A stretch of DNA of 64,000 bases, from the NCBI RefSeq assembly GCF_022815905.2, contig NZ_CP119327.1, positions 2,356,001 through 2,420,000 on the forward strand, written 5' to 3'. Positions 1-17,526 of this stretch are shown here, piece by piece. Below the pieces are notes generated by a model. That model saw only the letters and a program-made list of their open reading frames with translations, did not search any database and had not been told where the DNA came from. This stretch comes from Staphylococcus sp. NRL 16/872. Its GTDB lineage: Bacteria > Bacillota > Bacilli > Staphylococcales > Staphylococcaceae. Numbering within the stretch: position 1 is the first letter of the stretch; every line of letters begins with the position of its first letter. The position numbers and the translations under genes were made by a program.

Positions 1-84
1 CTGCCTATCACAGCAGCCGAATATTGTATCATCATCTAAGGTGTCATTAAATTCTTGTTTCTACGTTATTAATTAACTTACATA

Positions 85-2405
<2,321 letters not shown>

Positions 2406-2489
2406 GGTAAACACACTTTCTTAAATAAATTTAATTTCGAATACTTTAATTATAATTTTCGATAATTTCATAGTATACATTTTAAAAAT

Positions 2490-2525
2490 AAATAAAAATC
2501 CCGTAGCATGCAAATGCTACGGGAT
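2490..2525 (-). terminator. Rho-independent terminator of the giant surface protein gene
   Basis: A perfect 12-bp stem (2498-2509 with 2514-2525) ends in a T-rich run on the minus strand, just after the stop of the 2838-residue surface protein. It separates that gene from the decarboxylase gene. Confidence 0.9.
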
Positions 2526-2546
2526 CAATCAATAATTAATTATTGA

Positions 2547-5500
2547 TTATTTTTCATCCAATTTTCTATCTTTTTTATTTCTTTTTAATAGTACTAAAGA
2601 ACCTAAAGCAAATAATAGAGATCCTATTGCTCCAGAATTAGTATTAGTATTACCAGTTTGTGGTAATTCATGTTTGCTAGTTTGTGGTGCTGGACCGTTA
2701 TTATTATGTTTATCTACTTTTAACGGTTCATGCGGTTTGCCAGAATCAACTTTTGGTACTTCATTGTCACATGGTTTTCCTGGTTTGTTTGGAGTTTCAG
2801 GTTTGCTTGGTTTTTCTGGTTTATTTGGTTTGTTTGGTTCTTCTGGTGTAATTGGACATTCTTTTGGACCATATTCGATAATTTCATCAATAGGTTTTTT
2901 AGTTCTTACAATCGTTTCTTTAGGGTTTGAAAGCTCACCTGTTTTTGGATTTACTTCATATGTGATTGTAACGAGATCATTTCCTGGTTGTCCTTTTTGA
3001 ACAATACGTGTTTCTCCAGGTTTTAATTTCGGATTATAAACATATTTAACACCATTTGGTACCACTTTATTATATTCATCCACATTATCTACACCGATTA
3101 CTTCTTCAGTAGGTGGCGTTGTTACTTTCGTAACTGGATCTTTACCTGGGACAGTTGTTGTTGTGTTCACACCTGGTACTCCTGGAACAATAATAATTCT
3201 ATTTCCAGTGCCAGGCACTTTTGGATCAGGATGTGGTACAAATTTATGTCCTGGTTCAATCGGATGAGTCGTTACTGTTGTTTGGCCAGTACCTCGTTCC
3301 ACAATACGGTCTTGTTTTTCTTTAGTGATTTGTGAAGTCGTAGTTAACTCAGTTATTTGTCCAGTTTTCGGATCTACACGATATGTTGTTACCGTTGTTG
3401 TTTCACCATTAATACCTGGTTGAACTTCTTTTTCTACGCCTACTGGTAAGTTTGGATTGTTTCTATAGATCGTATTAAATGGAAGTGGTGTTTTTTCTGT
3501 TTTACTTGCCGTTACGCCAACTTTAGCTGGTGTTCCTGGTGTATGTTTTGATGGATTTGGTGGTGTTCCTGGATCAATCGTCACTTTATCACCTGGATTT
3601 GGCGCATTTGGCGATGGGTCTACTGGTACATAAATTGTTCCTGATGGACCGTATTCGATAATTTCATCAACCGGTTCTTTTGTACGTACAGTAGTTGAAG
3701 TTGGATTTGATAACTCACCTGTTTGTGGGTTTACTTCATATGTGATCGTTGTACGATCATTTCCTTCTTCACCTTGTTGAACAACTTTTAGTTCACCTGG
3801 TTGAAGTTTTGGATTATACACATATTTTGTACCGTACGGTACCGCTTTATTTTGTACGTCCACATTATCTATACCGATGATTTCTTCAGTAGGTGGTGTT
3901 GTAACACTAGTTTCCGGATCTTTGCCTGGTACTTTTACTGTTGTATTTACTCCAGGTTTACCTGGTGTCACTACAATACGTGTACCTGTACCTGGTGTTT
4001 CCGGATCAGGATGTGGCACATATTTATGTCCTGGTTCAATCGGATGAGTCGTTACTGTTGTTTGACCAGTACCTCGTTCCATAATACGGTCTTGTTTTTC
4101 TTTAGTGATTTGTGAAGTCGTAGTTAACTCAGTTATTTGTCCAGTTTTCGGATCTACACGATATGTTGTTACCGTTGTTGTTTCACCATTAATACCTGGT
4201 TGAACTTCTTTTTCTACGCCTACTGGTAAGTTTGGATTATTTCTATAGATCGTATTAAATGGAAGTGGTGTTTTTTCTGTTTTACTTGCCGTTACGCCAA
4301 CTTTAGCCGGTGTTCCTGGTGTATGATTTGATGGATTTGGTGGTGTTCCTGGATCAATCGTCACTTTATCACCTGGATTTGGCGCATTTGGCGATGGGTC
4401 TACTGGTACATAAATTGTTCCTGATGGACCATATTCAATAATTTCATCAACCGGTTCTTTCGTACGTACAGTAGTTGAAGTTGGATTTGATAACTCACCT
4501 GTTTGTGGGTTCACTTCATATGTGATTGTTGTACGATCATTTCCTTCTTCACCTTGTTGAACAATTCTTTGTTCACCAGGTTGAAGTTTTGGATTATACA
4601 CATATTTTATACCGTACGGTACCGCTTTATTTTGTACGTCCACATTATCTATACCGATGATTTCTTCAGTAGGTGGTGTTGTGACGCTAGTTTCCGGATC
4701 TTTGCCTGGCACAGTTGTTGTTGTATTTACGCCCGGTTTACCTGGTGTCACTACAATACGTGTACCTGTACCTGGTGTTTCTGGATCAGGATGTGGTACA
4801 AATTTATGACCTGGTTCAATCGGATGAGTCGTTACTGTTGTTTGACCTGTACCTCGTTCGACAATGCGATCTTGTTTTTCTTTTGTCACTTGTGATGTCG
4901 TACTTAATTCAGTTATTTGTCCAGTTTTTGGATCTACACGATATGTTGTTACCGTTGTTGTTTCACCATTAATACCTGGTTGAATTTCTTTTTCTACACC
5001 TACTGGTAAGTTTGGATTATTTCTATAGATTGTATTAAATGGAATAGGTGTTTTTTCTGTTTTATTTGCCGTTACACCAATTTGTACTGGTTTACCTGGG
5101 TTATTATGCTCTGGATCCGGTGGTGTGCCTGGATCGATTGTCACTTTATCCCCTGGATTTGGCGCATTTGGTGACGGATCTACTGGTACATAGATTGTTC
5201 CTGTTGGACCGTATTCGATAATTTCATCAACCGGTTCTTTTGTACGTACAGTTTTTGAAGTTGGATTTGATAATTCACCTGTTTGTGGGTTTACTTCATA
5301 TGTTGTTGTTGTACGATCATTTCCTTCTTCACCATGTTGAACTACTTTTCGTTCATTTGGTTGAAGTTTTGGATTGTACACATATTTTGTACCGTATGGT
5401 ACAGGTGTGTCATGAACATCCACGTTATCTACACCGATAACTTCCTCTGTCGGTGGTGTCGTTACTTTCGTAACTGGATCTTTACCTGGGACAGTTGTTG

Positions 5501-8500
5501 TTGTGTTTACGCCTGGGTGTCCTGGTGTTACTACAATACGTGTACCTGTACCTGGTGTTTCTGGGTCAGGATGTGGCACAAATTTATGGCCTGGTTCAAT
5601 CGGATGAGTAGTGACCGTTGTTTGGCCTGTACCTCGTTCGACAATGCGATCTTGTTTTTCTTTTGTTACTCGTGATGTCGTACTTAATTCAGTTACTTGG
5701 CCAGTGTTTGGATCTACTTCATACGTTGTTGTTTTTGTTGTTTCACCATTAACACCTGGTTGAATTTCTTTTTCTACGCCTGCTGGTAAGTTCGGATTAT
5801 CTCGATAAATCGTATTGAATGGAATTGGTTCTTTCACTACTTTTTTATCTGTAACTCCCACTTTAGCTGGTTTACCTGGGTTATTATGTTCTGGATCCGG
5901 TGGTGTGCCTGGATCGATTGTTACTTTATCCCCTGGATTTGGTGCATTTGGTGATGGATCTACTGGTACATAAATCGTTCCTGTTGGTCCATACTCTACA
6001 ATTTTATCCACTGGCTCTTTTGTACGGACAGTTTTTGAAGTTGGATTTGATAACTCACCTGTTTGTGGGTTTACTTCATATGTTGTTGTCGTACGATCGT
6101 TTCCTTCTTCACCTTGTTGAACTACTTTTCGTTCATTTGGTTGAAGTTTTGGATTGTACACATATCTTGTACCGTATGGTACAGGTGTGTCATGAACATC
6201 CACGTTATCTACACCGATAACTTCATCTGTCGGTGGTGTTGTTACTTTCGTAACTGGATCTTTACCTGGAACAGTTGTTGTTGTATTTACGCCAGGATGT
6301 CCTGGTGTTACTACAATACGTGTACCTGTACCTGGTGTTTCTGGATCAGGATGTGGCACATATTTATGACCTGGTTCAATCGGATGAGTCGTTACTGTTG
6401 TTTGTCCAGTACCACGTTCCACAATACGGTCTTGTTTTTCTTTTGTCACTTGTGATGTCGTACTTAATTCAGTTACTTGACCTGTATTTGGATCTACTTC
6501 ATACGTTGTTGTTTTTGTTGTTTCACCATTAATACCTGGTTGAATTTCTTTTTCTACGCCTGCTGGTAAGTTTGGATTGTCTCGATAAATTGTTTTGAAA
6601 GGAATTGGTTCTTTCACTACTTTTTTATCTGTAACTCCAACTTTTGCTGGTTTACCTGGGTTATTGTGTTCTGGATCCGGTGGTGTACCTGGATCGATTG
6701 TCACTTTATCCCCTGGGTTTGGCGCATTTGGTGATGGATCTACCGGTACATAAATAGTACCTGACGGTCCATATTCAACAATTTTATCCACTGGTTCTTT
6801 CGTACGGACAGTTTTTGAAGTTGGATTTGATAACTCACCTGTTTGTGGATTTACTTGATATGTTGTTGTCGTACGATCGTTTCCTTCCTCACCTTGTTGA
6901 ACTACTTTTCGTTCATTTGGTTGAAGTTTTGGATTGTATACATATCTTGTATTGTATGGTACAGGTGTATCATGTACATCCACGTTATCTACGCCGATAA
7001 CTTCATCTGTCGGTGGTGTTGTTACTTTCGTAACTGGATCTTTACCTGGAACAGTTGTTGTTGTGTTTACGCCAGGACGACCTGGTGTAACAACCACATG
7101 TGTACCTGTGCCTGGTGTTTCTGGATCAGGATGTGGCACATATTTACGACCTGGCTCAATCGGATGAGTCGTTACTGTTGTTTGGCCTGTGCCTCGTTCA
7201 ACAATACGGTCTTGTTTTTCTTTTGTTACTTGTGACGTTGTGTTTGATTCAGTTACTCGACCTGTATTTGGATCTACTGTATATGTTATTGTTTTTGTTG
7301 TTTCACCGTTAACACCTGGTTGAATTTCTTTTTCTGTACCTGCTGGTAAGTTTGGATTATCTCGATAGATTGTTTTGAAAGGAATTGGTTCTTTCACTAC
7401 TTTTTTAGCTGTGACTCCAACTTTAGTTGGTTTACCTGGGTTATTGTGTTGTGGATCCGGTGGTGTACCTGGATCGATTGTCACTTTATCCCCTGGGTTT
7501 GGCGCATTTGGTGATGGATCTACTGGCACATAAATAGTACCTGACGGTCCATACTCAACAATTTTATCCACTGGTTCTTTCGTACGGACAGTTTTTGAAG
7601 TTGGATTTGATAACTCACCTGTTTGTGGGTTTACTCGATATGTTGTTGTTGTACGATCATTTCCTTCTACACCTTGTTGAACCACTTTTTGTTCATGTGG
7701 TCGAAGTTTTGGATTGTACACATATCTTGTATTATATGGTACAGGTGTATCATGTACATCCACGTTATCTACGCCGATAACTTCATCTGTCGGTGGTGTC
7801 GTTACTTTCGTAACTGGATCTTTACCTGGAACAGTCGTTGTTGTATTTACGCCAGGACGACCTGGTGTCACTACAATACGTGTGCCTGTACCTGGTGTTT
7901 CCGGATCAGGATGTGGGACAAATTTATGACCTGGCTCAATCGGATGAGTCGTTACTGTTGTTTGTCCAGTACCACGTTCCACAATACGGTCTTGTTTTTC
8001 TCTATTCACAGTTGTATTAGATTGATCTTTTGATGTTGTACCATTAGTAGGGTCAACATTATATAAAGTAACTGTTGTAGTTTGACCGTTAATACCTGGT
8101 TGAATTTCTTTTTCTGTACCTGCTGGTAAGTTTGGATTATCTCGATAGATCGTTTTAAATGGAACTGGTTCTACCACTGTTTTTCTAGCTGGTACTGAAA
8201 TAATTTTTTCTTTTCCATCAGTTACAGTAACATTCTCTCTAGGATTAGTTAATGCTCCTGTAGTAGGGTTAACATCATAAGTTGTTTTAATGGTTTTAAC
8301 GCCATTAACGCCTTCTTGAATTGTAGTGTTTGGCTGACCGACTTCTTTAGTAATGTCTCGAGTATATCGAGTCGTAAATGCAACATTTGTAGTAGTTGTT
8401 TGTACGTTACCTACATCTATTACTTCGTTTACAGGTGGAGTCGTTTCATGAATTTGCTTACCAGTAGCTACATCAATTCTTGATGTTATTCTTCCTTCTT

Positions 8501-11063
8501 TCCCTTTAGTTACTACCTTATGTTGTTGATAAGGAATATTAGGGTTAGCTTGGTATATAGTTTTATAAGGTGTAGCTTCTGGGTTAGATGAGTTATTAGA
8601 AATTAATACTACACGTTGTGCATAGTTAAGATTTAATCTCGATAAATCATCACCTTGTAAACTTCTTCTTGTTGAATTTGAATCATAGGTTGGGATTCCA
8701 GTATTAAAACCATCTTGAGAAGCATTTAAATTCTTAACATCAGTCCATACATGATCGGCATCAGCATGTTGTTTTGGATTACTAAAATGCATTGGATTCC
8801 ATGTTTTAACGATATATGAACCATTCCATTGGAAGTAACCAGGAGACGCTGGATCCATAAAGATTAAGTTTGGTTTTGAACCAGCTGGAACACTTTGACC
8901 ACTTACAACTTGACTATATTTTTGTAAGTTAACATAATACGCATCATCAAAAATATACGTTCTCGCTTTATTACCACCTGCAAGAGGAATAGAAATGACC
9001 TCTGCATAGAAGTTTCTATCATCCGTTCTTAGATCTAATGTTGCATTATGTTTAACATGTACTAATGCAGTTTGGTTACCTACTGCATTAATATTTACTA
9101 AGTCATTATAGAATCCGTCTTGACTATTAGTATTAGTATTCCATTGATGATTTTTAGCATCTAAAAATAGTGTTGCATTTTCATCAACTATGATTGCTGA
9201 GTTACCATCTAAACCAATAAGGTTATTTTGTTCCCAGTTAGCTCCAGGAGTTCTATGTTCATCAGAATTAGCAATAAATTTTGCATCTCTGTTGACATGG
9301 AAAGTAGACTCAGTTTTCATATCAACGATATTACCGTTACCTCTTTGAGTAACATTAAATTTAGAAGCAACGCCCGTATCTAAAGTATCTCCTCTACCGA
9401 ATGAGAAAATATTTTGTCCTTTTAAATTTGCAGTAGTATGATCTCCAAATATAATACTTGAGTTATTTCCTGCTTTAAAGTTTGTAAATCCATTAGTTAC
9501 ACTGAACGGATTAGGTACCGTAGTATTAATATTGTAATTCACATTAGAACCACCATGGATACCACCATTGTCAGATACTCTAAATACTGTACCTTGATCT
9601 GTACGGACACCAGTAACATTAGCATTATTACCAAAGTTTATTCTCTTCGCTCCGACATTTGATCTATTAAGACCATTATCGTTACTGCTTGTAGCGAATT
9701 CACCATTAATATTAACAGTTACGTTATTATCATTGCTTGTAGCATCAATTAAGTTGCTTCCACTATGATGAACATTTTCAAACGTAATTGTATGATTATT
9801 ATTTCCTGAGCCAAATAGGCGAAGAATACCAAATATATTTTGGTTATTGATATCCACATTTTGGAAAGTTAAATTCCAAGAGCCGACGTTAGGCATAGAT
9901 GAAAGATATGAATTTCCAAAATTAATAGTATGGCTGCCCCCATCAATCACTAAATTTCTAGCCACACCAGAAGAAAGATTAAATGGACTACCGCTATTTG
10001 CAGAAATGTCATTTGTAATCTCGATTGCTGAAACTGATGGATTATTGATTGCTGAAGTAAATTCATTCCAATTTGATACTCTTGTTCTATTATCAGGTAT
10101 CGCTACTAAAGATAAGAAGTGATTAGTACTTCTATCTAGAGATTCTCTATTTGTGTTTGGAACGTTTTCAGAAACTAAAACATTTTCCGATTTAGAGAAA
10201 TCATAATTCATGATTGCATTTAACAAAGTATTAAACATGTGATCATAATCTGATTTAGAGAAATCTATATTACTATTTTTTAATATTTCCTCCGAATCAA
10301 ATTTAGGTATTCCAGATGTTTCTAAGAAATTTAAAATAACTTGTTTTTTATCAGCACTTTTTTCTAATAATTCCGAAAACTCACGAAGGAATCGTGTGTT
10401 TGCTAAGTCAGATGAGTTTTTATCTGAAGAATTGTGAATCTCAAGAATATTTGAGTTATTTTTACTTCCACTATCTTCTGATTTTATTACTAATTTATCT
10501 GATTTTTTATTGACTTCACTTACATCAGAAGCATCTTTACTTCCTTTTTCATTTTCTTTATTTTGTAAGTTATTTTCTGTTTTATTAGAATTCAAAGTAT
10601 TGGTTTTGTTATTTTTAGATTCACTTTTAGGAGCATCTGTATTTTCTTTCTTTTTATTTACATCTTTATTAGTTTCTTTTGCTTCTTTTGAATCCTTAGA
10701 AACTTTTTCATTGTTTTGTTTCGATTGTTGCTTTGTATCACTGTCTACTTTGTTACTTGAACCATTAGACTCAATAATAGATTTTTTTGAGTTCTCTGAA
10801 GACTGTGGGACATTAGTATTCGATGTTTTATTAGGAATAATTTGTTCATTATTATTGCCTTTTAAATCATCGGTTGCTTTGGTTTCTGTTGAAAATAAGT
10901 GTTCTGATTTTTGAGATTCTGATGCTTGGGCATCGTGATTAACGCCTAAAAATAAAGTAGAACCTACTAAAATAGAAGCAACTCCAACAGAAAATTTTCT
11001 AATCGAATATTTATTTTGTATATTCGGTAGAAAATCTAATCTCTTGCTGCGTTTTCTTCTCAT
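2547..11063 (-). CDS. Giant LPXTG surface adhesin with beta-helix domain and G5-like repeats
   Basis: This encodes a 2838-residue cell-wall-anchored protein. A YSIRK signal (residues 19-23) precedes a hydrophobic core and a likely cleavage after AQA at residue 47. Residues 48-230 are Ser/Asn/Lys-rich low complexity and 225-310 look helical. Residues about 325-820 form an Asn/Gly-rich pattern of short strands resembling pectate-lyase-like adhesive beta-helices. Two diverged G5-like modules (825-965) lead into about seven 260-residue tandem repeats (965-2735), each holding two G5-like units ending in IVERGTG and IVEYGP. A Pro/Lys wall-spanning segment, LPQTG at 2800-2804, a membrane segment and a basic tail follow. 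Sortase anchoring and a role in adhesion or biofilm are inferred from the family (Aap/SasG-like stalks). The gene sits between the rRNA operon and the decarboxylase gene and has its own terminator. No symbol is assigned because the N-terminal domain differs from Aap and SasG. Confidence 0.93.
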   Translation of the reverse strand: MRRKRSKRLDFLPNIQNKYSIRKFSVGVASILVGSTLFLGVNHDAQASESQKSEHLFSTETKATDDLKGNNNEQIIPNKTSNTNVPQSSENSKKSIIESNGSSNKVDSDTKQQSKQNNEKVSKDSKEAKETNKDVNKKKENTDAPKSESKNNKTNTLNSNKTENNLQNKENEKGSKDASDVSEVNKKSDKLVIKSEDSGSKNNSNILEIHNSSDKNSSDLANTRFLREFSELLEKSADKKQVILNFLETSGIPKFDSEEILKNSNIDFSKSDYDHMFNTLLNAIMNYDFSKSENVLVSENVPNTNRESLDRSTNHFLSLVAIPDNRTRVSNWNEFTSAINNPSVSAIEITNDISANSGSPFNLSSGVARNLVIDGGSHTINFGNSYLSSMPNVGSWNLTFQNVDINNQNIFGILRLFGSGNNNHTITFENVHHSGSNLIDATSNDNNVTVNINGEFATSSNDNGLNRSNVGAKRINFGNNANVTGVRTDQGTVFRVSDNGGIHGGSNVNYNINTTVPNPFSVTNGFTNFKAGNNSSIIFGDHTTANLKGQNIFSFGRGDTLDTGVASKFNVTQRGNGNIVDMKTESTFHVNRDAKFIANSDEHRTPGANWEQNNLIGLDGNSAIIVDENATLFLDAKNHQWNTNTNSQDGFYNDLVNINAVGNQTALVHVKHNATLDLRTDDRNFYAEVISIPLAGGNKARTYIFDDAYYVNLQKYSQVVSGQSVPAGSKPNLIFMDPASPGYFQWNGSYIVKTWNPMHFSNPKQHADADHVWTDVKNLNASQDGFNTGIPTYDSNSTRRSLQGDDLSRLNLNYAQRVVLISNNSSNPEATPYKTIYQANPNIPYQQHKVVTKGKEGRITSRIDVATGKQIHETTPPVNEVIDVGNVQTTTTNVAFTTRYTRDITKEVGQPNTTIQEGVNGVKTIKTTYDVNPTTGALTNPRENVTVTDGKEKIISVPARKTVVEPVPFKTIYRDNPNLPAGTEKEIQPGINGQTTTVTLYNVDPTNGTTSKDQSNTTVNREKQDRIVERGTGQTTVTTHPIEPGHKFVPHPDPETPGTGTRIVVTPGRPGVNTTTTVPGKDPVTKVTTPPTDEVIGVDNVDVHDTPVPYNTRYVYNPKLRPHEQKVVQQGVEGNDRTTTTYRVNPQTGELSNPTSKTVRTKEPVDKIVEYGPSGTIYVPVDPSPNAPNPGDKVTIDPGTPPDPQHNNPGKPTKVGVTAKKVVKEPIPFKTIYRDNPNLPAGTEKEIQPGVNGETTKTITYTVDPNTGRVTESNTTSQVTKEKQDRIVERGTGQTTVTTHPIEPGRKYVPHPDPETPGTGTHVVVTPGRPGVNTTTTVPGKDPVTKVTTPPTDEVIGVDNVDVHDTPVPYNTRYVYNPKLQPNERKVVQQGEEGNDRTTTTYQVNPQTGELSNPTSKTVRTKEPVDKIVEYGPSGTIYVPVDPSPNAPNPGDKVTIDPGTPPDPEHNNPGKPAKVGVTDKKVVKEPIPFKTIYRDNPNLPAGVEKEIQPGINGETTKTTTYEVDPNTGQVTELSTTSQVTKEKQDRIVERGTGQTTVTTHPIEPGHKYVPHPDPETPGTGTRIVVTPGHPGVNTTTTVPGKDPVTKVTTPPTDEVIGVDNVDVHDTPVPYGTRYVYNPKLQPNERKVVQQGEEGNDRTTTTYEVNPQTGELSNPTSKTVRTKEPVDKIVEYGPTGTIYVPVDPSPNAPNPGDKVTIDPGTPPDPEHNNPGKPAKVGVTDKKVVKEPIPFNTIYRDNPNLPAGVEKEIQPGVNGETTKTTTYEVDPNTGQVTELSTTSRVTKEKQDRIVERGTGQTTVTTHPIEPGHKFVPHPDPETPGTGTRIVVTPGHPGVNTTTTVPGKDPVTKVTTPPTEEVIGVDNVDVHDTPVPYGTKYVYNPKLQPNERKVVQHGEEGNDRTTTTYEVNPQTGELSNPTSKTVRTKEPVDEIIEYGPTGTIYVPVDPSPNAPNPGDKVTIDPGTPPDPEHNNPGKPVQIGVTANKTEKTPIPFNTIYRNNPNLPVGVEKEIQPGINGETTTVTTYRVDPKTGQITELSTTSQVTKEKQDRIVERGTGQTTVTTHPIEPGHKFVPHPDPETPGTGTRIVVTPGKPGVNTTTTVPGKDPETSVTTPPTEEIIGIDNVDVQNKAVPYGIKYVYNPKLQPGEQRIVQQGEEGNDRTTITYEVNPQTGELSNPTSTTVRTKEPVDEIIEYGPSGTIYVPVDPSPNAPNPGDKVTIDPGTPPNPSNHTPGTPAKVGVTASKTEKTPLPFNTIYRNNPNLPVGVEKEVQPGINGETTTVTTYRVDPKTGQITELTTTSQITKEKQDRIMERGTGQTTVTTHPIEPGHKYVPHPDPETPGTGTRIVVTPGKPGVNTTVKVPGKDPETSVTTPPTEEIIGIDNVDVQNKAVPYGTKYVYNPKLQPGELKVVQQGEEGNDRTTITYEVNPQTGELSNPTSTTVRTKEPVDEIIEYGPSGTIYVPVDPSPNAPNPGDKVTIDPGTPPNPSKHTPGTPAKVGVTASKTEKTPLPFNTIYRNNPNLPVGVEKEVQPGINGETTTVTTYRVDPKTGQITELTTTSQITKEKQDRIVERGTGQTTVTTHPIEPGHKFVPHPDPKVPGTGNRIIIVPGVPGVNTTTTVPGKDPVTKVTTPPTEEVIGVDNVDEYNKVVPNGVKYVYNPKLKPGETRIVQKGQPGNDLVTITYEVNPKTGELSNPKETIVRTKKPIDEIIEYGPKECPITPEEPNKPNKPEKPSKPETPNKPGKPCDNEVPKVDSGKPHEPLKVDKHNNNGPAPQTSKHELPQTGNTNTNSGAIGSLLFALGSLVLLKRNKKDRKLDEK
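2866..8165 (-). repeat. Seven tandem 780-bp repeats within the adhesin gene
   Basis: The coding sequence repeats with a period of exactly 780 bp. The codons for TIYR(D/N)NPNLP recur near 8150, 7370, 6590, 5815, 5035, 4255 and 3470. The two copies nearest the 3' end are almost identical over long runs, and the 5'-most copy is the most diverged. The last unit is cut short after the IIEYGP motif. Confidence 0.93.
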
Positions 11064-11321
11064 ACCATTCCTCTTCTCCTTATTTTATTCAGAGATGATT
11101 TTATTTATATTTACACCACTTATACAATAGAATACTATTTTATTTTTATAAGAGCAATATGTTTTTGTATATAAAATAAATAATATTATACAAAATCTTT
11201 TAAGAGCTTTATTATCAACCGAATGATATTATCCTTTAATACATTTTGTCCTAGCAAATTAGTATGAAAAGTATATATGAGTAACGTATTCAAGTATTTT
11301 AACTTATAATATCAAAGCAAA

Positions 11322-11369
11322 AAATACACCTTAAAAGTTGTATATTGCTTCAACTTTTAAGGTGTATTT
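11322..11369 (-). terminator. 19-bp perfect stem-loop, likely terminator
   Basis: Positions 11322-11340 pair perfectly with 11351-11369 around a 10-base loop. A run of six T follows on the minus strand. It is the last of three terminator-like hairpins downstream of the rRNA operon and lies about 260 bases before the adhesin start codon. Confidence 0.8.
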
Positions 11370-11383
11370 CAATCTAAGACAAA

Positions 11384-11430
11384 CTATTCTACTGGAACGT
11401 AAATCTGCAACCATCTGCGCTAAGAAGCTT
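11384..11430 (-). pseudogene. 5S rRNA 3'-end remnant, diverged copy
   Basis: About 47 bases match the 3' part of the intact 5S gene, with several substitutions. The match stops at the same point as in the other remnant (after gcgctaag-agctt in plus orientation). It cannot give a functional 5S RNA. Confidence 0.75.
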
Positions 11431-11600
11431 CCTTTACTTTGAGGCAAGCGCTCGTATCTTTCTTCATTATCGTCTCTCGTTTGCTCATTTAGCTCAACTA
11501 AACTCGCTGCGCTCTTTCATCAATTCATCAGCTTCAATCGCTTTCTCTTCGTAAAGCTAAATAAACGTAAACTAGTTCTATAACTTTAATTTTAGGTATA

Positions 11601-11624
11601 AAAAAAAGAGACCTTTCGGTCTCA
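11601..11624 (-). terminator. Terminator copy in 5S-derived repeat
   Basis: The stem 11608-11613 with 11618-11623 is followed by a seven-T run on the minus strand. It has the same stem and loop as the rRNA operon terminator at 11884-11908, so it was duplicated together with the 5S tail. Confidence 0.75.
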
Positions 11625-11656
11625 ATATCGGCTCATCGCATCCATACGATTTAATT

Positions 11657-11716
11657 GCCTGGCAACGTCCTACTCTAGCGGAACGTAAATCTACTACCAT
11701 CGGCGCTAAGGAGCTT
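11657..11716 (-). pseudogene. 5S rRNA 3'-end remnant
   Basis: Sixty bases are nearly identical to the 3' half of the adjacent 5S gene. They include its terminal gccaggc end and stop abruptly where the sequence changes to the repeated spacer. The 5' half of 5S is missing. Confidence 0.85.
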
Positions 11717-11883
11717 CCTTTACTTTGAGGCAAGCGCTCGCATCTTTCTTCATTATCGTCTCTCGTTTGCTCATTTAGCTCAACTAAACTCGCTACGCTC
11801 TTTCCTCAATTCATCAGCTTCAAACGCTTTCTCTTCGTAAAGCTAAATAGACAAAAAACAATTGATATATTCAATTTTCGACA

Positions 11884-11908
11884 TAAAAAAAGAGACCTTT
11901 CGGTCTCA
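11884..11908 (-). terminator. rRNA operon terminator after 5S
   Basis: A six-base-pair gagacc/ggtctc stem with a tttc loop and a seven-T tail on the minus strand lies five bases beyond the 5S 3' end. It is the first of three successive hairpins. Confidence 0.85.
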
Positions 11909-11913
11909 GTATT

Positions 11914-12028
11914 GCCTGGCAACGTCCTACTCTAGCGGAACGTAAATCCAACTACCATCGGCGCTAAGGAGCTTAACTTCTGTGTTCGGCATGGGAACAG
12001 GTGTGACCTCCTTGCCATTGTCACCAGA
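11914..12028 (-). rRNA. rrf: 5S ribosomal RNA
   Basis: This 115-base gene is the intact 5S rRNA of the large ribosomal subunit. On the minus strand it begins tctggtgac, contains the conserved ccatgccgaac segment and ends gccaggc. It lies 70 bases after the 23S gene in the usual 16S-23S-5S order. Confidence 0.95.
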
Positions 12029-12038
12029 CAAGTGAATG

Positions 12039-12070
12039 ATTATACATTCAAAACTAGATAGTAAGTAAAG
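12039..12070 (-). other. 23S processing stem, 3' strand
   Basis: This segment is complementary, with few mismatches, to 15128-15159 upstream of 23S. The pair would form the long duplex flanking the 23S precursor that RNase III cuts. Confidence 0.7.
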
Positions 12071-12098
12071 ATTTTGCGTCGCAAAACTTGAAAAAATT

Positions 12099-15018
<2,920 letters not shown>

Positions 15019-15127
15019 TAATATAGTTATTAATCTGTGAGTGTTCTTTCGAACACTAGCGATTATTTTTTATGAATTCAAGCTTATTTAAAACTCTATT
15101 CACTCGGTTTTGCTTGGTAAAATCTAT

Positions 15128-15159
15128 TTTACTTACTTATCTAGTTTTCAATGTACAAT
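15128..15159 (-). other. 23S processing stem, 5' strand
   Basis: This segment is complementary to 12039-12070, which lies beyond the 3' end of 23S, so the two can bracket the precursor for RNase III cleavage. Confidence 0.7.
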
Positions 15160-15373
15160 TTTCTATTATTTAGTCAATCGTTTTCATACTTCTTCGTTAT
15201 CACAAATTTAAATGCTCATTTACGAAAGTAAACTGCGCTTTAAATTCGTTCAACTCATCGTCTGAGAAACGATTTCTTTAAATAATAACTTAAATTTTCA
15301 ACAATCACAATGAGTTATTATATCAAAATATAACACTTAATGCAATTATCATTTATTTTGAATGTTTGAAATA

Positions 15374-15410
15374 AACATTCAAAACTGAATACAATATGTC
15401 ACGTTATTCC
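15374..15410 (-). other. 16S processing stem, 3' strand
   Basis: This segment lies just beyond the 16S 3' end. It is complementary to the leader segment at 17061-17100 over more than 30 bases with small bulges. The pair forms the expected precursor 16S duplex. Confidence 0.75.
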
Positions 15411-15435
15411 TTCATCTCTACGAGATGTTCCGAAT

Positions 15436-16997
<1,562 letters not shown>

Positions 16998-17060
16998 ATT
17001 TATGATGTTTGATTAGCTCATAATACTAAATAGTGTTTGTAACTTACAGTTACATTTATT

Positions 17061-17100
17061 GGAATTAACGTTGACATATTGTCATTCAGTTTTCAATGTT
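17061..17100 (-). other. 16S processing stem, 5' strand in the leader
   Basis: This leader segment between promoter P2 and 16S pairs with 15374-15410 downstream of 16S. The matching sequences are visible directly; the RNase III role is known for this kind of stem. Confidence 0.75.
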
Positions 17101-17123
17101 CATTTTCTTCAACACAAGAATTA

Positions 17124-17152
17124 ATTATACTCGCTATTGTTTTGAAAGTCAA
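17124..17152 (-). promoter_or_regulatory. rRNA operon promoter P2
   Basis: On the minus strand TTGACT (17147-17152) is separated by 17 bases from TATAAT (17124-17129). This near-consensus vegetative promoter lies about 125 bases upstream of 16S. Confidence 0.9.
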
Positions 17153-17219
17153 CAACTTTTTCAATTAATTTTTAAAGTGTTTTTAATGTTCGTTGATTTG
17201 TTTCGCTCAACAGATATAT

Positions 17220-17248
17220 ACTATACAGGCTTTTCGAGATTTTAACAA
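17220..17248 (-). promoter_or_regulatory. rRNA operon promoter P1 candidate
   Basis: On the minus strand TTGTTA (17243-17248), a 17-base spacer and TATAGT (17220-17225) form a second promoter about 95 bases upstream of P2. Tandem promoters are usual for rRNA operons. The rest of the stretch between 17250 and recR is AT-rich and I see no gene in it. Confidence 0.65.
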
Positions 17249-17526
17249 CGGTAAAAATTACACCTTTCCGTCTCCGCTAAGCCATTTTTACTCTTAAAAA
17301 CGAACTTTAAATATTTAAATACACAATATAATTCGTTTAATAAATCCGACAACATTTAATATACCCTATTATTAGTGAATAATTCACCCTAAATACAAAC
17401 TTTAAAAAATTTACAATTTCTATAAATAAATTTAAAAAACCACTATTTCTTAGAAGAATAGCTCATTTCATTAGTATTAACACTAAACTGAGACAGTTTC
17501 TTCTATATATAGTGGCTTAAATATTT

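Larger units (their letters stand above)
11384..11910 (-). repeat. Two direct copies of a 5S-tail plus spacer plus hairpin unit
   Basis: Two units of about 240-285 bases lie in tandem downstream of the 5S gene, beginning near 11384 and 11657. Each has a 5S 3' fragment, then the same roughly 140-base spacer (starting cctttactttgaggcaagcg), then an AT-rich stretch and a gagacc/ggtctc terminator hairpin. The copies differ by scattered substitutions. No open reading frame or tRNA was seen in the spacer. Confidence 0.8.

Noticed and set aside
1..84. Possible 5' end of the next gene downstream of pstA
   Set aside because: Several short minus-strand frames exist but no start with a ribosome binding site could be chosen within 84 bases, so no partial gene is called.
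2674..8033. Many plus-strand open frames, several of about 130 residues and rich in Trp, Cys and Phe, recurring every 780 bp
   Set aside because: They are the mirror of the repeated adhesin gene, lack ribosome binding sites, and recur only because the coding strand repeats.
2866..8165. Regular repeats that could suggest a CRISPR array
   Set aside because: The unit is 780 bp, is translated throughout and has no short direct repeats with unique spacers.
9847..10914. Plus-strand open frames opposite the adhesin N-terminal region
   Set aside because: They lie wholly inside the well-supported adhesin gene, and the Ser/Leu/Phe-rich products reflect the complement of a Lys/Asn/Ser-rich region.
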